Origin: Sneathiella sp. HT1-7
GTDB lineage: Bacteria; Pseudomonadota; Alphaproteobacteria; Sneathiellales; Sneathiellaceae
Direction of reading: 5' to 3'
DNA length: 64,000 nt
Assembly: GCF_020731145.1 (NCBI RefSeq)
Contig: NZ_JAJFZN010000002.1
Span: forward strand, 620,001-684,000
Position numbers and translations under genes: made by a program. Positions 1 to 7,837 of this stretch are shown piece after piece (the stretch's first letter is position 1; every line of letters begins with the position of its first letter). The notes below the pieces were generated by a model. It was not told where the DNA came from, made no database searches, and saw only the letters and a list, made by a program, of their open reading frames with translations.

Positions 1-944
1 CAGCTTACCTTGTCATGCTTTTGTAAGTATTCCGCAACCTTCAAGGCATTTTCGCTGTGTCGTTCCATGCGAAGGGGCAGGGTCTCGATCCCGGTCAGGA
101 TCATGAAGGCGTTGAACGGGGAGAGGGCAGGACCGAGGTCGCGCAGGCCCAGCGCCCGGCAGGCAATGCCGAAACCAAGCTGACCAAAAGTCTCATGGAA
201 TTTGAGGCCGTGGTAAGAGTCGTTCGGCTGGCTCAGGGTCGGGAAATTGTCGGATGCGCTCCAGTCGAACTTGCCGCTATCGACGATTATGCCGCCCATG
301 GAATTGCCGTGGCCGCAGAGGAATTTCGTCGCTGAATGAACGACGATATCGGCACCCCATTCAATCGGGCGGCAATGGTACGGCGTGGCGAGCGTATTAT
401 CGACAATAAGTGGGATGCCCGCGTCATGGGCGATCTTGGCAATCGCGTCGATATCGGTCATCACGCCGCCGGGGTTGGCGAGGCTCTCGATAAAGATGGC
501 CTTGCATTTTGGGGTCAGGGCCTTCTTGAAATCTTCCGGGTCTTTCGGGTCTACGAAGATGGCGTTCCAGTCGAATTTCTTGAACGACTGGCCGAACTGG
601 GTGATGGAGCCGCCATATAAACGGGTGGAGGCGAGGAATTCATCGCCCGGCTGCATTAATGTATGAAAGACGATCAACTGCGCGGCATGACCGGAGGAGA
701 CCGCAAGGCCGGTCGCGCCGCCTTCCAGAGTCGCCACCCGTTCCTCCAGCACTGCATTGGTCGGATTGGTCAGGCGGGAATAGATATTGCCGAAGGCCTG
801 AAGGTTGAACAGTTCCGCCGCGTGATCCGCATCGTCAAACACAAAGCCGGAGGTCTGATAGATCGGGGTGACGCGGGCGCCAGTGGTCGGGTCCGGCGTC
901 GCGCCAGCATGGATGGAGAGGGTCTCGAATTTTGGGGTGCTCAT
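1..944 (-). CDS. metY: O-acetylhomoserine sulfhydrylase, 3' end beyond window
   Basis: PLP enzyme of the Cys/Met metabolism family. It makes homocysteine from O-acetylhomoserine and sulfide in the cytoplasm. I translated 314 codons from the ATG at 944; the family is about 430 residues, so the C-terminus lies off the left edge. Visible features are the N-terminal FETLSIHAG motif, the NIYSRLTNPT segment near residue 53, and the SATKFLCGHG motif whose lysine (about K207) should carry PLP. The start codon overlaps the stop of the upstream CoA-binding gene as ATGA, suggesting translational coupling. MetZ-type O-succinylhomoserine enzymes are close relatives, so the acyl group of the substrate is inferred. 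Confidence 0.9.
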   Translation of the reverse strand, partial: MSTPKFETLSIHAGATPDPTTGARVTPIYQTSGFVFDDADHAAELFNLQAFGNIYSRLTNPTNAVLEERVATLEGGATGLAVSSGHAAQLIVFHTLMQPGDEFLASTRLYGGSITQFGQSFKKFDWNAIFVDPKDPEDFKKALTPKCKAIFIESLANPGGVMTDIDAIAKIAHDAGIPLIVDNTLATPYHCRPIEWGADIVVHSATKFLCGHGNSMGGIIVDSGKFDWSASDNFPTLSQPNDSYHGLKFHETFGQLGFGIACRALGLRDLGPALSPFNAFMILTGIETLPLRMERHSENALKVAEYLQKHDKVS

Positions 945-1438
945 GATGTTTTTTTCCCTACTAGTTTTGATCTTTTTGATGAAATAACGTCGGACCGGCC
1001 GCCCATAAAGGCGATTTCCCCGGACAGTCGTCCGAATTCGATTTTGGGGCAGCGGTTCATGACGACTCTAAGGCCTGTGGCTTCCGCCACCTTCGCCGCT
1101 TCGTCATGGCGGACACCCAGCTGCATCCAGATGACCTTCGCGCCGATCTTGATGGCCTCGTCCACTATGGGCGGAATGGCGTCGGAGCTGCGAAAACAAT
1201 CAACCATATCGATCGGATCAGGGATATCGGACAGCGACGCATAGGCCATCTCGCCTAAGAGTTCCTGTCCCGCGAGGCCCGGATTGACCGGAATACAGCG
1301 ATATCCCTTGCGCTTCATATATTTCATGACGTAGTAGCTCGGTCGCGAGGGGTTACTGCTCGCGCCGACCACGGCAACAGTCTTCACCTCGTTGAGGATC
1401 CCGCCGATATAATCATCGGCGTATGCGTTGTGATCCAT
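941..1438 (-). CDS. CoA-binding domain protein (YccU-like)
   Basis: A 165-residue single-domain Rossmann protein of the CoA_binding family. The nucleotide-binding loop VAVVGASSNPSRPS is near residue 22, and a conserved segment follows at GYRCIPVNPG. Proteins of this type bind CoA or a related nucleotide, but the cellular role is not established. It is upstream of metY with a 4-base ATGA overlap and 5 bases downstream of the crotonase-fold gene, so the three probably form one minus-strand operon. Pairing with O-acetylhomoserine sulfhydrylase is a common arrangement in Alphaproteobacteria and may hint at a link to sulfur amino-acid synthesis, which is inference. Confidence 0.85.
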   Translation of the reverse strand: MDHNAYADDYIGGILNEVKTVAVVGASSNPSRPSYYVMKYMKRKGYRCIPVNPGLAGQELLGEMAYASLSDIPDPIDMVDCFRSSDAIPPIVDEAIKIGAKVIWMQLGVRHDEAAKVAEATGLRVVMNRCPKIEFGRLSGEIAFMGGRSDVISSKRSKLVGKKTS

Positions 1439-1443
1439 GGAGC

Positions 1444-2250
1444 CTATTTTCCCCGCCAGACAGGTGCGCGCTTCTCCTTGAAAGCGGTCATGCCTTCCTG
1501 CCCATCCTCGGAGGCGATGTTTTCCTGCATAACACCGGACGTGAATTTGTAGGCTTCCTCAAGGGGCATATTAAGCTGCTTGTAAAAGGCCGATTTGCCG
1601 AGTTTCAGGACCAGCGGCGATTTCGATGCGATATTCTTCGCCATTGCCTGTAGATGATCGTCCAGTTCGCCTTCGGGCAGGGCGGCATTGATCAGGCCAA
1701 TTTCCATCGCGCGCCCGGCGTCAATAAAGTCACCACTGACCAGCATTTCCATCGCCTGTTTTGGCGCGACATTGCGGCTGAGGGCGACCATGGGGGTGGA
1801 GCAGAACAGCCCGAAATTAACGCCCGAGGTGGCGAATTTCGAATTTGCCGACGCGTAAGCCAAATCGCAGGACGCAACAAGCTGCGTTCCCGCCGCCGTC
1901 ACCGCGCCATCGATGCGGGCGATCACCGGCTGCGGCAGGGTGACGACACCCTGCATCATGGTACAGCATTGTTTTAAGAGATCGCCAACCGTCTCATCCT
2001 CATGCGCAGAGATGACTTCCTTGAGATTATGCCCGGAACTGAAAACCGGACCCGTCGCCTCGATGATCACGACATGAATGTCTGTTGATGCCGCAATCTC
2101 ATCCAGCAACTCCTGCATCCGCCCCATCATCTTGCGCGAGAGGGAGTTGCGGCTTGTCGGATCGTTGAGCGTTATTGTGGCGATGTGATCAGCCACGTTG
2201 AACCGGATGATGTCCTCGTTGTCCTTGTTCGTTATTTCTCTGCTAGACAT
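1444..2250 (-). CDS. Enoyl-CoA hydratase/isomerase (crotonase-fold) protein, ECHDC3-like
   Basis: A 268-residue crotonase-superfamily protein. I prefer the ATG at 2250 over an upstream in-frame start at 2313, because GAGGAA lies 8 bases before it and the shorter form has the usual family length. The FSSGHNLKE segment is the oxyanion-hole region and resembles the ECHDC3 branch. Aligned by eye with classical enoyl-CoA hydratase, the two catalytic glutamates seem replaced: GGGCEL becomes AAGTQL and the second Glu position is Gly. Hydratase activity is therefore doubtful. First gene of a probable operon with the CoA-binding protein and metY. Confidence 0.85.
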   Translation of the reverse strand: MSSREITNKDNEDIIRFNVADHIATITLNDPTSRNSLSRKMMGRMQELLDEIAASTDIHVVIIEATGPVFSSGHNLKEVISAHEDETVGDLLKQCCTMMQGVVTLPQPVIARIDGAVTAAGTQLVASCDLAYASANSKFATSGVNFGLFCSTPMVALSRNVAPKQAMEMLVSGDFIDAGRAMEIGLINAALPEGELDDHLQAMAKNIASKSPLVLKLGKSAFYKQLNMPLEEAYKFTSGVMQENIASEDGQEGMTAFKEKRAPVWRGK

Positions 2251-2409
2251 TCGGGTATTCCTCGTAAATTCGTCTTTTGACAGATACCATAATCCTTTCT
2301 GGCGGCGGATCAATGCTATAGCGGTAATTTTCTGCTCGTTGCGCGAAGGGCTTGCCGCGGCGGGGGAGGGCGATTATCTTGCCCGCATCACAAAGAGGAG
2401 AAACCGCCC

Positions 2410-2829
2410 ATGCCCATGATGACCGCCAAGGACCTTGAAGCCTTCAATCGGGAGCATTTCCCCCAGGTCGATCATCTCGGACTGAAGGTGGATCATGTGG
2501 ACGATCACTCCATTACCGTCACCATGAAAACCGGGGAGCGGCATTTGCGTCCCGGTGGGACGGTTTCGGGGCCGACGATGATGGAACTGGCCGATGCCGC
2601 GATGTATCTTCTTCTGCTCGCACAGATAGGCCCTGTCGCGCTTGCGGTGACGACCAGCCTTAATATCAATTTCCTGCGCAAACCGGAGCCGGGGGAGCTA
2701 ATCGCGAAGGGGCGTCTTCTAAAACTCGGGAAAACCCTCGCCACCGGGGAATTCAGCCTTTTTGCCGGTGATCCGGATGAACCGGTTGCCCATGTCACTG
2801 CGACCTATGCGATCCCGCCGAAAAGGTGA
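2410..2829 (+). CDS. PaaI/YbgC-family hotdog thioesterase
   Basis: A 139-residue hotdog-fold protein, probably an acyl-CoA thioesterase acting in the cytoplasm. The central segment GGTVSGPTMMELADAAMY matches the loop and long helix of PaaI-type enzymes, and VTTSLNINFLRKPEPGE matches the following strands. AGAGGAG lies just upstream of the start. It is divergent from the crotonase-fold gene, leaving about 160 bases for both promoters. The substrate cannot be predicted. The family call is firm; the physiological role is unknown. Confidence 0.88.
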   Translation: MPMMTAKDLEAFNREHFPQVDHLGLKVDHVDDHSITVTMKTGERHLRPGGTVSGPTMMELADAAMYLLLLAQIGPVALAVTTSLNINFLRKPEPGELIAKGRLLKLGKTLATGEFSLFAGDPDEPVAHVTATYAIPPKR

Positions 2830-2862
2830 TATCTTTTCGGTTCTGCATATATCCGGCTGATT

Positions 2863-2884
2863 TTGCGGTATTATAATACCACAA
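2863..2884. repeat. 22-bp near-perfect palindrome upstream of the rplM promoter
   Basis: Ten of eleven base pairs match between the arms TTGCGGTATTA and TAATACCACAA; the central 14 bases (2867-2880) are a perfect palindrome. It lies 33 bases upstream of the rplM -35 element. The symmetry suits a dimeric regulator, but none is identified. Confidence 0.6.
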
Positions 2885-2917
2885 ACGTAAATTAATGAAA
2901 ATAAACCGCTATTTCGG

Positions 2918-2946
2918 TTGACTTGGATTTGAAGTGAGATTATACC
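2918..2946 (+). promoter_or_regulatory. Sigma-70-type promoter of rplM-rpsI
   Basis: TTGACT at 2918-2923 and TATACC at 2941-2946 are separated by an ideal 17 bases. Transcription would begin near 2953, giving a leader of about 65 bases before rplM. Predicted from sequence only. Confidence 0.65.
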
Positions 2947-2959
2947 CGCCACCAGATCG

Positions 2960-2987
2960 GGGAGCCAATTGCTCCCTTTATTTTGTT
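2960..2987 (+). terminator. Terminator-like hairpin in the rplM leader (possible attenuator)
   Basis: GGGAGC and GCTCCC form a perfect 6-bp stem around a 5-base loop, followed by TTTATTTTGTT. It begins only a few bases after the predicted transcription start and ends about 30 bases before rplM. It may attenuate rplM-rpsI transcription; alternatively it ends transcription from the thioesterase gene. Confidence 0.5.
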
Positions 2988-3018
2988 GTGGCACGCTTTA
3001 CGCGAAGGCTTGAGTTAA

Positions 3019-3483
3019 ATGAAAACCTATTCTGCGAAACCATCCGAGGTGGAGAAGAAATGGCTGCTGATCGATGCTGAAGGGCTCGTTCTCGGTCGTC
3101 TTGCCTCGATTATTGCGACCCGCCTGCGCGGCAAGCATAAACCCATGTTCACACCCCATATCGATTGCGGCGACAACGTCATTGTCATCAATGCGGAAAA
3201 AGTCGCCCTGACCGGCAAGAAGCTGACCGACAAGGTGTTCTACTGGCACACCGGACATCCGGGCGGCATCAAGAGCCGGACGGCGGAAAAAACGCTCTCC
3301 AGCGCGCATCCGGAACGGCTGATCCTGAAGGCAGTTGAGCGGATGATCCCGCGCGGCGCCCTTGGTCGCGAACAGTTCAGCAACCTGCGCGTCTATGCGG
3401 GTTCCGAACATCCGCATGCGGCGCAGAACCCCGAAGTGGTCGATGTTGCGTCGATGAATGCTAAGAACGTAAGGAGCGCCTGA
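3019..3483 (+). CDS. rplM: 50S ribosomal protein L13
   Basis: A 154-residue protein of the normal bacterial L13 length. It is an early-assembly protein of the large subunit that binds 23S rRNA. The N-terminal [20 protein letters not shown], the VLGRLAS motif and the VKMHPE-type C-terminal region ([23 protein letters not shown]) are diagnostic. The gene is followed after 2 bases by rpsI, the universal pairing. A terminator-like hairpin in its leader suggests attenuation or autoregulation. Confidence 0.98.
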   Translation: MKTYSAKPSEVEKKWLLIDAEGLVLGRLASIIATRLRGKHKPMFTPHIDCGDNVIVINAEKVALTGKKLTDKVFYWHTGHPGGIKSRTAEKTLSSAHPERLILKAVERMIPRGALGREQFSNLRVYAGSEHPHAAQNPEVVDVASMNAKNVRSA

Positions 3484-3485
3484 GT

Positions 3486-4019
3486 ATGGCCGATGAAGCA
3501 AACTCCCTTGAGGATCTGAAAGACCTGACCGAAGGCGCCGCCAAGGATGCCCCGGCTGCTGAAGAAGGCGCTGAATTAATTGAGGCCGCCGAGGTTATAG
3601 AAGTTGTCCATGTCGATCCAGTGATTGACAGCCTCGGTCGTTCCTACGCGACCGGTAAGCGGAAAAACGCCATTGCCCGCGTCTGGATCAAGCCCGGTTC
3701 GGGCAAGTTCACCGTCAATGGCCGTGATCAGGAAGTCTATTTTGCGCGCCCTGTGCTCCGCATGATCCTGCTGCAGCCGTTCGAAGTGACCGACCGCGTT
3801 GACCAGTTCGATGTGATCTGCACAGTAAAGGGCGGGGGACTCTCCGGCCAGGCCGGTGCGGTACGCCACGGTATCTCGAAAGCGTTGACCTATTACGAAC
3901 CGGCCCTGCGCCCGGCGTTGAAGGCCGAAGGCTTCCTCACCCGCGACAGCCGCGTTGTGGAACGGAAAAAATACGGCCGCGCGAAAGCCCGCCGGAGCTT
4001 CCAGTTCTCAAAGCGTTAA
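3486..4019 (+). CDS. rpsI: 30S ribosomal protein S9
   Basis: A 177-residue S9. The C-terminal 130 residues are the canonical domain ([18 protein letters not shown] onwards), ending in the basic tail [16 protein letters not shown] that reaches the ribosomal P site. The first ~50 residues are an acidic extension rich in Glu and Ala, as is common in alphaproteobacterial S9. It starts 2 bases after the rplM stop, so the two are co-transcribed and probably translationally coupled. A strong intrinsic terminator follows. Confidence 0.98.
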   Translation: MADEANSLEDLKDLTEGAAKDAPAAEEGAELIEAAEVIEVVHVDPVIDSLGRSYATGKRKNAIARVWIKPGSGKFTVNGRDQEVYFARPVLRMILLQPFEVTDRVDQFDVICTVKGGGLSGQAGAVRHGISKALTYYEPALRPALKAEGFLTRDSRVVERKKYGRAKARRSFQFSKR

Positions 4020-4041
4020 TCGCGAGAGCATACGACAAAGA

Positions 4042-4070
4042 AAAGGGCTCGCTTCGGCAGGCCCTTTTTT
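4042..4070 (+). terminator. Intrinsic terminator after rpsI
   Basis: AAAGGGC and GCCCTTT form the stem around a loop of about 12 bases, followed by a run of Ts. It lies 23 bases after the rpsI stop and closes the rplM-rpsI operon. Confidence 0.85.
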
Positions 4071-4220
4071 GTTGTGGTTCATCATTTAATAGTTGAAAAA
4101 TTTGATATTTATTTAGATTATTGGTGTATGACGAATAAGTGTTATAGAAGGGGTCTTTGTTGTAATCGCTTGATTAACTCTTTTTCGGAATATCTTTTGT
4201 CAGATATAGGTAGGTATTAG

Positions 4221-5096
4221 ATGGTAAGTTTTGCGTTAAAATTTGAGGGGCGCAACGCAGATGAGCATACATTAGATTTGTACGATGCCGCCCAAGCAAT
4301 GCTAGGTTTTCAACGCTCGCTAGCAATTACCACGCATTTAGTTTTGAATGGTCAAGTAATTACCCAAGCCCCATCTCTTAAAAACGCAGAGATTCTTACT
4401 TTTCCCGCTGAAGAGGGAAGCTGGAAGATCGTAGCTACCATTGTTGGTGGTTTGTTTGCGCTCGGCACGGTTCCGAAAGACACACCTATCGGACATTTGA
4501 TGCATTCGGCGTATGATTATGTTGTTTCCGAGTCATTAGGTTTTCATGTTGATTACAATAGTACTTTGGGTGAGCAGTATGATCGATTGAAGAAAGATGA
4601 GCAGAGTGCTTTGCCAATACTAGAACAGAGCAGGTTTGATTCTGTGATAGAGAAATGTGAGGCCGCAATAAAAGAGATGCACAGGCCGATAATTTATTCT
4701 GAAACAGCGACGGATGGGAAAATTTCATTTCAGAGTGGCCCGAATATTGAGCCTTTGCGATCACAATTTAGTAGGGATACATTTGAATATCTGCGCTATA
4801 CTGTTAAAGATAAAAACCCTGTAAATGTCGAAGGCCGTGTATCTAGTTACAATATAAATACCTATAAAGGCAGGATATACGTAAAGGAAGAAGGAAGGCC
4901 GATACCCTTCATCTTAAAGGAAGGTGCTCTATTCCCTTCGAACATAAATAAAATTACTCAAAGCCTTAGTTTAAATGCCGCAGACAGATTTGAACGAAAT
5001 GGCTTTATAGTTTGCGAGGCTCACAGGATTGAGAGTCGTACCGGAAGACTAAAAAGCTATGAAATAATTAATGTAGCTTTGCCAATACCGGAATAG
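4221..5096 (+). CDS. Conserved-looking hypothetical protein, AT-rich orphan
   Basis: A 291-residue protein I cannot assign. The N-terminal 60 residues (FEGRNADEHTLDLYDAAQAM, then a segment ending ITQAPSLKNAEI) look strongly structured. Residues about 69-84 (WKIVATIVGGLFALGT) could be a single membrane-inserting helix. The C-terminal half contains a run of short beta-like segments (VEGRVSSYNINTYKGRIYV). The coding region is much richer in A and T than its neighbours, with many TTA, ATA and AAA codons, and has AT-rich flanks, suggesting horizontal acquisition. It is a single gene between the rpsI terminator and a desaturase. A defence or phage-related role is possible but unsupported by any motif I recognise. 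Confidence 0.75.
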   Translation: MVSFALKFEGRNADEHTLDLYDAAQAMLGFQRSLAITTHLVLNGQVITQAPSLKNAEILTFPAEEGSWKIVATIVGGLFALGTVPKDTPIGHLMHSAYDYVVSESLGFHVDYNSTLGEQYDRLKKDEQSALPILEQSRFDSVIEKCEAAIKEMHRPIIYSETATDGKISFQSGPNIEPLRSQFSRDTFEYLRYTVKDKNPVNVEGRVSSYNINTYKGRIYVKEEGRPIPFILKEGALFPSNINKITQSLSLNAADRFERNGFIVCEAHRIESRTGRLKSYEIINVALPIPE

Positions 5097-5202
5097 TGTT
5101 TCTTTAAAATAAGAAATTTTTTGGTTCATCCTCCAAGTTAAATTTGACGTTCTCCCAAAATGCCGCATTTCATTGCGAAGCTTTCTCCCGTAAACTCTGC
5201 GC

Positions 5203-6099
5203 ATGGAAAGTCGTGAGTTTATCAAATCCCTGACCCGGGGGCAGCGGGAGATGTTGACGCGCCGGTCGGACGCGCGGGGCCTCCTGCATCTGGCCGGGCA
5301 TGTGGGGTTGATCCTGCTGATTGGCGCGTTGATCGCGATGCAGGGGCCGGGCTGGCCCTTGTTGATGCTGCCACAGGGGATTTTGATTGTCTTTCTGTTC
5401 CCCGCGCTCCATGAAACCTCCCACCGCACGGCATTTAAAAGCCTCTGGCTCAACAAGCTGGTGAGTTCGATGTGCGGCGTTGTGACGGTTCTGCCCGCGG
5501 AATGGTTCCGCTATTTTCATATTGAGCATCACCGCTTCACGCAGGACCCGACGCGCGACCCGGAGCTGCACGCGCCGAAAATCACGACGCTGCCGCAATA
5601 TCTCTGGCATGTGTCCGGCCTCCCGATCTGGGTGTCGCATGTAAAGACCATCCTCAAGAACGCGACGGGCCGGATTGAGGATCCCTTCGTGCCGGAGCAT
5701 GGCCGGGTGGCGATCCAGCGGGAGGCGCAAGGAATGCTCCTGATCTATGCGGTGCTGTTTATCGGGTCGGTCGCGGCGGGCTCCGCGATTTTGCTTTATG
5801 TCTGGATCATTCCGGCGGTTCTGGGCCAGCCATTTTTGCGGCTCTTCCTGCTCGCGGAGCATGGGCTCTGCCCGGAGGCGGGAACAAATATTTTTGAGAA
5901 TACCCGCACGACGCTCACCAATCCTGTCATCCGCAAGCTTGCCTGGAACATGCCCTTTCATGCGGAGCATCATGCCTTTCCGGCGGTGCCGTTTCACGCC
6001 CTCGAAAATATGCATATGCTGACGCGGCCGCATTTGAAGGTGACCGAGACGGGCTATCTCGCCTTTCACCGCAAATATATAAAGCGCCTCACTCGCTGA
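5203..6099 (+). CDS. Membrane fatty acid desaturase
   Basis: A 298-residue integral membrane di-iron enzyme. The three histidine boxes are present: HETSH at 70-74, HIEHH at 106-110 and HAEHH at 253-257. Hydrophobic stretches lie at about 30-48 and 52-69, with further segments between boxes two and three. It should introduce a double bond, or hydroxylate, an acyl chain at the cytoplasmic membrane using oxygen. The family also contains carotenoid ketolases and alkane hydroxylases, so the substrate is uncertain. It appears to be a single-gene unit. Confidence 0.88.
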   Translation: MESREFIKSLTRGQREMLTRRSDARGLLHLAGHVGLILLIGALIAMQGPGWPLLMLPQGILIVFLFPALHETSHRTAFKSLWLNKLVSSMCGVVTVLPAEWFRYFHIEHHRFTQDPTRDPELHAPKITTLPQYLWHVSGLPIWVSHVKTILKNATGRIEDPFVPEHGRVAIQREAQGMLLIYAVLFIGSVAAGSAILLYVWIIPAVLGQPFLRLFLLAEHGLCPEAGTNIFENTRTTLTNPVIRKLAWNMPFHAEHHAFPAVPFHALENMHMLTRPHLKVTETGYLAFHRKYIKRLTR

Positions 6100-6139
6100 C
6101 CACACGCGGGACGGCGGCGCGATCCTGTTTCCTGATTTA

Positions 6140-6153
6140 TTGATCTGGATCAT
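6140..6153 (+). promoter_or_regulatory. Candidate FNR/FixK-type box
   Basis: TTGATCTGGATCAT matches the TTGAT-N4-ATCAA consensus at 9 of 10 fixed positions and has the typical CTGG centre. It lies 164 bases upstream of the DUF169 gene's preferred start and after the desaturase stop, so it probably acts on the DUF169 gene. Not tested experimentally. Confidence 0.5.
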
Positions 6154-6316
6154 TCCCGCCCTTGCCGGTATTGTGGTAGCTGAAACCCGGATGAACGCCA
6201 AAGCAGATGAATAAAAAGCGGTGGTCATTGTCGGGGAGATATTTCCGCAGAAGACGGGCAGGACGACAAGAGCAGGCCTTCATGTCACGCTTGATAAAAA
6301 GAACGGGAGACGAAAA

Positions 6317-7102
6317 TTGACAAAACTCGACGAATATTATGATTGGGACTCAATCCTCGACGGTCTGAATAGATACCTTCGCATCCGCGCGACGCCGATC
6401 GGCATGAAGCTGTTCGAAACGAAAGAGGAGATGGAGGCGGTGGAAAAAATTCGCCGTCCTGATTCAATCCATACGGCGGACCAGATCGTCGGGCAGGCCG
6501 CTCGCCTTGGATGGACCGTTGGGGTAACGGCCGACGACTTTGTCGGCGCGCAATGCGGCGCGGTGATGGGGCTGCATCCGCAGGATGAGGAATGGCAAAA
6601 GGGCGAACGCTACGCCGGTGTCTGGTATGAAACGCCGGAGGATGCGCGCAATCATCAATCGGCCATGACTGTTGTGCCGTCGGGCCAGTTCACGGCGATG
6701 GCTGTCTCTCCGCTGAGTTCAAAACGGCTTAATCCGCCGGATATCTGTCTGATTTACGCGACGCCGGCGCAGATGATCATCTTCATCAATGGCCTACAAT
6801 GGGCGGGCTATAAGAAGCTTGATTTCTCGGTCGTGGGGGAATCCTCCTGCGCTGATAGTTGGGGCCGGGCGCTGTCCACCGGGGAGCCGAGCCTGTCGCT
6901 GCCCTGCTTTGCCGAGCGGCGCTATGGCGGCGTGCTGGAAGATGAACTCCTAATGGCCATTCCGCCCGCCTATCTGCCCAAGGTGATCGCGGGGCTGGCG
7001 GCGCTCTCGAAGAACGGCTTGCGCTATCCGATCGCGCAATATGGCATCCAGAATGATGTTCGTGCGGGCATGGGCGTAAGCTATAGCAGTAAATCTAAAT
7101 AA
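6317..7102 (+). CDS. DUF169 family protein
   Basis: A 261-residue protein from a TTG start preceded by GGGAGA; an in-frame GTG at 6221 would add 32 residues that do not look conserved. DUF169 features include the RATPIGMKLF segment, ICLIYATPAQM and the cysteine-containing VGESSCADSWG motif. The function of DUF169 is not established; conserved cysteines have led to suggestions of redox or metal roles. The FNR/FixK-like box upstream suggests control by oxygen limitation. Confidence 0.8.
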   Translation: MTKLDEYYDWDSILDGLNRYLRIRATPIGMKLFETKEEMEAVEKIRRPDSIHTADQIVGQAARLGWTVGVTADDFVGAQCGAVMGLHPQDEEWQKGERYAGVWYETPEDARNHQSAMTVVPSGQFTAMAVSPLSSKRLNPPDICLIYATPAQMIIFINGLQWAGYKKLDFSVVGESSCADSWGRALSTGEPSLSLPCFAERRYGGVLEDELLMAIPPAYLPKVIAGLAALSKNGLRYPIAQYGIQNDVRAGMGVSYSSKSK

Positions 7103-7303
7103 TGACGGCAAATAAACGGGTTATACTTTTACTTGCTATTAGTGCTTTTTAAAGAACGCTGTGCGTGAAAAATGCGTATTGGCATGCGCTAAATAAATGA
7201 GTATATTTCCCGCCGCCGATGATAAAGGTATATACTATAAAGTGGTTCGTTCTGTCGGAACCGGGCTCAATTAATAATCGGGGATACGGGGAACCAAGAA
7301 AGT

Positions 7304-7837
7304 ATGGCCTATGAAAAGTTCGATAATATTGACTGGGTGACGCCGGACGTAAAAGAGTTTGCATATTATTGGCGCAGCCTCGACCGCGATCGCGTTATTC
7401 CGAGGCGGCAAAGTTTCGATCCGGGTCGGATTTCACCTTTACTGCACGGTATTGCGATCTATGAGGTCAGGTCACGGGACGAGATTCTCTACCGCCTGGC
7501 GGGGACCAAACTGGTCGACCGGATCGGCATGGAAGTGACGGGAAAGAATTTTCTGGATTTCTTCGAAGGTGAGCGGCGCGCAAAGGCGGCGGACGCGATG
7601 TATGAATGCGTCTCCAGACCCTGCGGGATGTTTTCCAGACTAACCGGCGTCTCTTATAAGGGGCGGGTGGAAACAAGCGTGGCCGCTGGGTTTCCCCTGC
7701 TAGATCAGGACGATACTTGTAATCGCCTGGTGTTTTATTCCTCTGGATTTGATGAAGATAGCTTCCGAGTGCCGGAAGAAGATCGTATTAAGTCCCTCGA
7801 GGCTGAGCAAACCATTTTCATTCAGCTCGACAATTAG
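7304..7837 (+). CDS. PAS_5 domain protein
   Basis: A 177-residue stand-alone PAS-like protein of the PAS_5 (PF07310) type, common in Rhodospirillales and relatives. Typical features are YWRSLDRDRVIPRRQSFDP near the N-terminus, the LYRLAGTKLVDRIGMEVTGK segment and the FLDFFEGERR segment. It has no attached output domain, so it may sense a ligand and act through a partner. The stop overlaps the stop of the convergent acetyltransferase gene by 4 bases. Confidence 0.82.
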   Translation: MAYEKFDNIDWVTPDVKEFAYYWRSLDRDRVIPRRQSFDPGRISPLLHGIAIYEVRSRDEILYRLAGTKLVDRIGMEVTGKNFLDFFEGERRAKAADAMYECVSRPCGMFSRLTGVSYKGRVETSVAAGFPLLDQDDTCNRLVFYSSGFDEDSFRVPEEDRIKSLEAEQTIFIQLDN

